A stretch of 64,000 nt of DNA from Euonymus europaeus (Eukaryota; Streptophyta; Magnoliopsida; Celastrales; Celastraceae): positions 5,890,001 through 5,954,000 of the forward strand of contig OY756964.1 in the NCBI GenBank assembly GCA_963580455.1. The letters are read 5' to 3'. The notes under the pieces are model-generated. The model was not told where the DNA came from and did no database searches. It worked only from the letters and a program-made list of their open reading frames with translations. The translations under genes and the position numbers were made by a program. Each line of letters begins with the position of its first letter. The stretch's first letter is position 1. This document shows, piece after piece, positions 61,726 through 64,000 of the stretch.

Positions 61726-62380
61726 TTCATTACAAACCCTAACCAGGCGATACAAGTATACAACCCTTAAAATGGGTTGCCTAGCTTTACATGGCTATCC
61801 CAGTGTCCTCATGCAAAAGATATGGACTCGCACAATCGTAATAAAAAAAAATTATTCGGTGGTCTAAAATAGTCATGTATTTTTTTTTATATTGAATTTA
61901 ATTTTTGTTTCGAATAAAAAATATATCATTAAATATATTATGCGGGATACTACACACTTATAATCTTTTTCTTTAAAAAAATTAATGCCTAAAAATATAT
62001 TTTACAGCAGGCTTCCGCCACTCTGACAACCTAAGTTGCTAGACAGTTAGAGTGCTCAGTGAGGTTTTGTTGTAGATTTTCTACCAATAATATTTATGTC
62101 TTTAAAACATGTTTTAAATTTTTTTTGAAAGATATTTAAATTTTGATAAGTATTATGAATCTAATAATATATTTTTTATAAAAAATAAAAAATAATGACT
62201 ACATGAAATATGTATGAAATATTTTTTGTTCATATCCTACCATGTAGAATGATGATAAAACATTTATAATTTTTATTTCGAATAAAAATATATCGGTAGA
62301 TTCGTAATTAAAAATGCAGATTTTTTTAAAAAAATGAAGGCCAATTATCATCTACAGCGGCGGCCGCTCAAGTTGCTACG
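61726..62380. repeat. Dispersed repeat, copy B (contiguous)
   Basis: The left part (61726-61850) matches 45900-46030 and the rest (61885-62380) matches 47430-47870. It ends in CTACAGCGGCGGCCGCTC. In this copy both parts are side by side. It carries two internal TTTCGAATAAAAA.ATAT words. Non-coding. Confidence 0.8.
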
Positions 62381-62729
62381 GTCACGCATGCAATGCATAC
62401 CGATGGATTTGGACGACTTTGGAGGGCTGAAAAGTCAAAATAAAACATCGAAATTCTCGGCCTCATGTCTGTTTTGTCAAACTCTGACCGTCGAGCTGGA
62501 CCAATAAGAACTCATAGAAACAAGCTACTACTTTCCCAATTACCCACATGGCCACATTCACACTCAAACTTCCTCAATGATTCGAGTCTCATTGATCTCT
62601 TATGAAAGAAGAAAAAGTCTCATTAATCATAGATATTGTACTGTAATCAAACAGTGGTAGATCAGACACATGTAGATCTATTCACGGTTTATTATATTGG
62701 ATTAGTAGTGATTTAGCAGCAAAGAAGAA

Positions 62730-63795
62730 ATGGCTGGCTGTGCCGTCAAAGGAGGCTGCGCCACCGATTATGTGGCCATTGCCATATCCGTCGTCGCCTT
62801 CATTCTGTACGTACCCAGTTTCACCTTCCTAGCTTAAGATGGAGTACTTACTTGGGGCTGGGGGGGCTTTCATTTCTTGTTGTTTTGATGATTTATTCGC
62901 TGATGGGTGGTTGGTATACAAGGTTGGTGGCACCCGTTGTGGCGTTTATTGTGGAATTTCTACTGTTTTCATTAATTTTAAAATTTGATGTCAAAGTGTT
63001 TGTATTTATGTCTCACTGAATTAATTTTAGTTGGGATGATCGGAAGTTGCTTATTTTACGCTACTCGAAGTCAATATTATTGTGTGAAAATTTTAGTTTA
63101 TGCTACATGAAGAAAGAAAAGTGATTATGGCGGCGGTGGGTAGTTTCTTCTTGATTGATCAAGATAAGAAATGGTGAAAGTTGGAAACTATTTCTAGCAT
63201 GGACTTGCTTAATTGTCTGGTTATTTCCCACTCGATATATGTATTGTTATGATTTATTCCTCTCGTTTTAATTGTTGATGCAGTTTTTTGTTTTCTATCT
63301 TTATCAGGCTTCTCTGGCGGGCGTTTTTGCCATTTTTGGTTCATAAGCTTCCTCGTACTAATAGCAGTGGCTTTTGGATTCCTATAATTCAAGTTTTCGC
63401 TAGCTTCAACCTTCTGTGGTCAATTGTGGTATAATGCAGATTTTATGTTTATTTTGTTATCATCTTAATTGCCTAACCCACCAAAAGTTAAATAATGGGT
63501 ACTAAAGTATTTGAAACATCCTTTTGTGCAGATGTCTGGCAATTTCATTAATTTTGAAAGAAGACACTGGTGGCAGTCTTGCTATTTCTGGGCATGTTAG
63601 TTACTTAAATTGTCAATAGAACCTCAATTTTTATTCGGTTTTCCGGTCGTTACCTTTTTCTCTGGATATTTATTTTTTACACAAGATTCTGAAGTATAAT
63701 TCAATTTCAGGCTGGGTTGAAGGTCCCCTTGGATTTGGTCTGCTACTAACCTGTCGCATAGCGCAGACCTTCCAACTATACTACGTATTTGTCAA
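62730..63795 (+). CDS. RGS1: RGS1, 7TM regulator of G-protein signalling (5' part)
   Basis: Four coding exons are in the window: 62730-62806, 63308-63428, 63532-63595, 63711-63795, giving the first 115 residues. The last codon is completed in the next exon. The sequence [20 protein letters not shown], then [43 protein letters not shown] and [11 protein letters not shown] follows Arabidopsis RGS1 closely and covers the first transmembrane helices. Full-length RGS1 is a seven-helix plasma-membrane protein with a C-terminal RGS domain that speeds GTP hydrolysis by the G-alpha subunit and is linked to glucose responses. The RGS domain lies beyond the window. The window's last bases, CATGCAG, may be the next acceptor site. 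Confidence 0.93.
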
Positions 63796-64000
63796 GTAAG
63801 CAGACAGATGTTACTCGGTACATCGAATTTTGATTTACTGAATAATCAACCTTATCATCATGCAATTATCTAGCCAGGAAACACTGATTTGAACATGTTA
63901 GTCCTCTATCCCTCTAGTGGGATGTGCCCTCTGGAGCCAATTTTTGGCTCGGTGTCTCAACAGCATACATTTACCTGGGAAAAAAAAGAGACTCATGCAG

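Noticed and set aside
1..64000. CRISPR arrays, operons or bacterial defence systems
   Set aside because: The window is plant nuclear DNA. All tandem arrays seen are minisatellite-type repeats without unique spacers.

Overview
This is nuclear DNA from a flowering plant, almost certainly a eudicot. The evidence is spliced genes with GT-AG introns, AT-rich intergenic DNA full of transposon debris, and plant-specific families (type-B response regulator, malectin-like LRR receptor kinase, plant 7TM-RGS protein, WVD2-like TPX2 protein). The species cannot be named from the window.

Layout. 1-6.7 kb is repeat-rich: the 3' end of a LINE, a small decayed LTR element (about 2.88-4.42 kb) and a short antisense LINE tail. 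6.9-14.5 kb holds two convergent genes: a WVD2-like/TPX2 microtubule protein (+) and an ARR11-type B response regulator (-). 14.8-19.6 kb has no gene I can support. 19.65-24.23 kb is a malectin/LRR receptor kinase of the At1g67720 type (+). 26.98-28.87 kb is an AIRP2-like RING E3 ligase (+). 29.75-31.27 kb is a broken GDSL esterase/lipase gene (-). 33.8-41.8 kb is a long coiled-coil, tail-anchored protein of the TNO1 type (+). 42.9-45.7 kb is a chloroplast-type CPBP (CAAX) protease homologue (+). 48.1-52.7 kb is cyclin C (+). 52.7-56.5 kb contains a minisatellite and a Mutator-like element with very long inverted repeats. 56.8-58.4 kb is a small protein with two C3H zinc-binding motifs, INO80-subunit-D-like (+). 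58.4-62.4 kb is repeats, including a 102-bp AT-rich array. 62.73 kb to the end is the 5' part of RGS1 (+), cut by the window edge.

Intact genes were rebuilt exon by exon from splice sites, and the reading phase closes across every junction. The only exception to GT-AG is the last intron of the CPBP gene, whose acceptor reads TG. From memory of the Arabidopsis map, ARR11/At1g67720, the AIRP2-like RING/TNO1 pair and a CPBP gene/RGS1 are close neighbours there as well, so the gene order looks like conserved synteny rather than functional clustering.

I found no evidence of a new multi-gene system. The items most worth checking are the TG acceptor, the Mutator-like inverted-repeat element, a tandem duplication across the ARR11 stop codon, and several young local duplications, one carrying paired G-boxes upstream of the RING gene.
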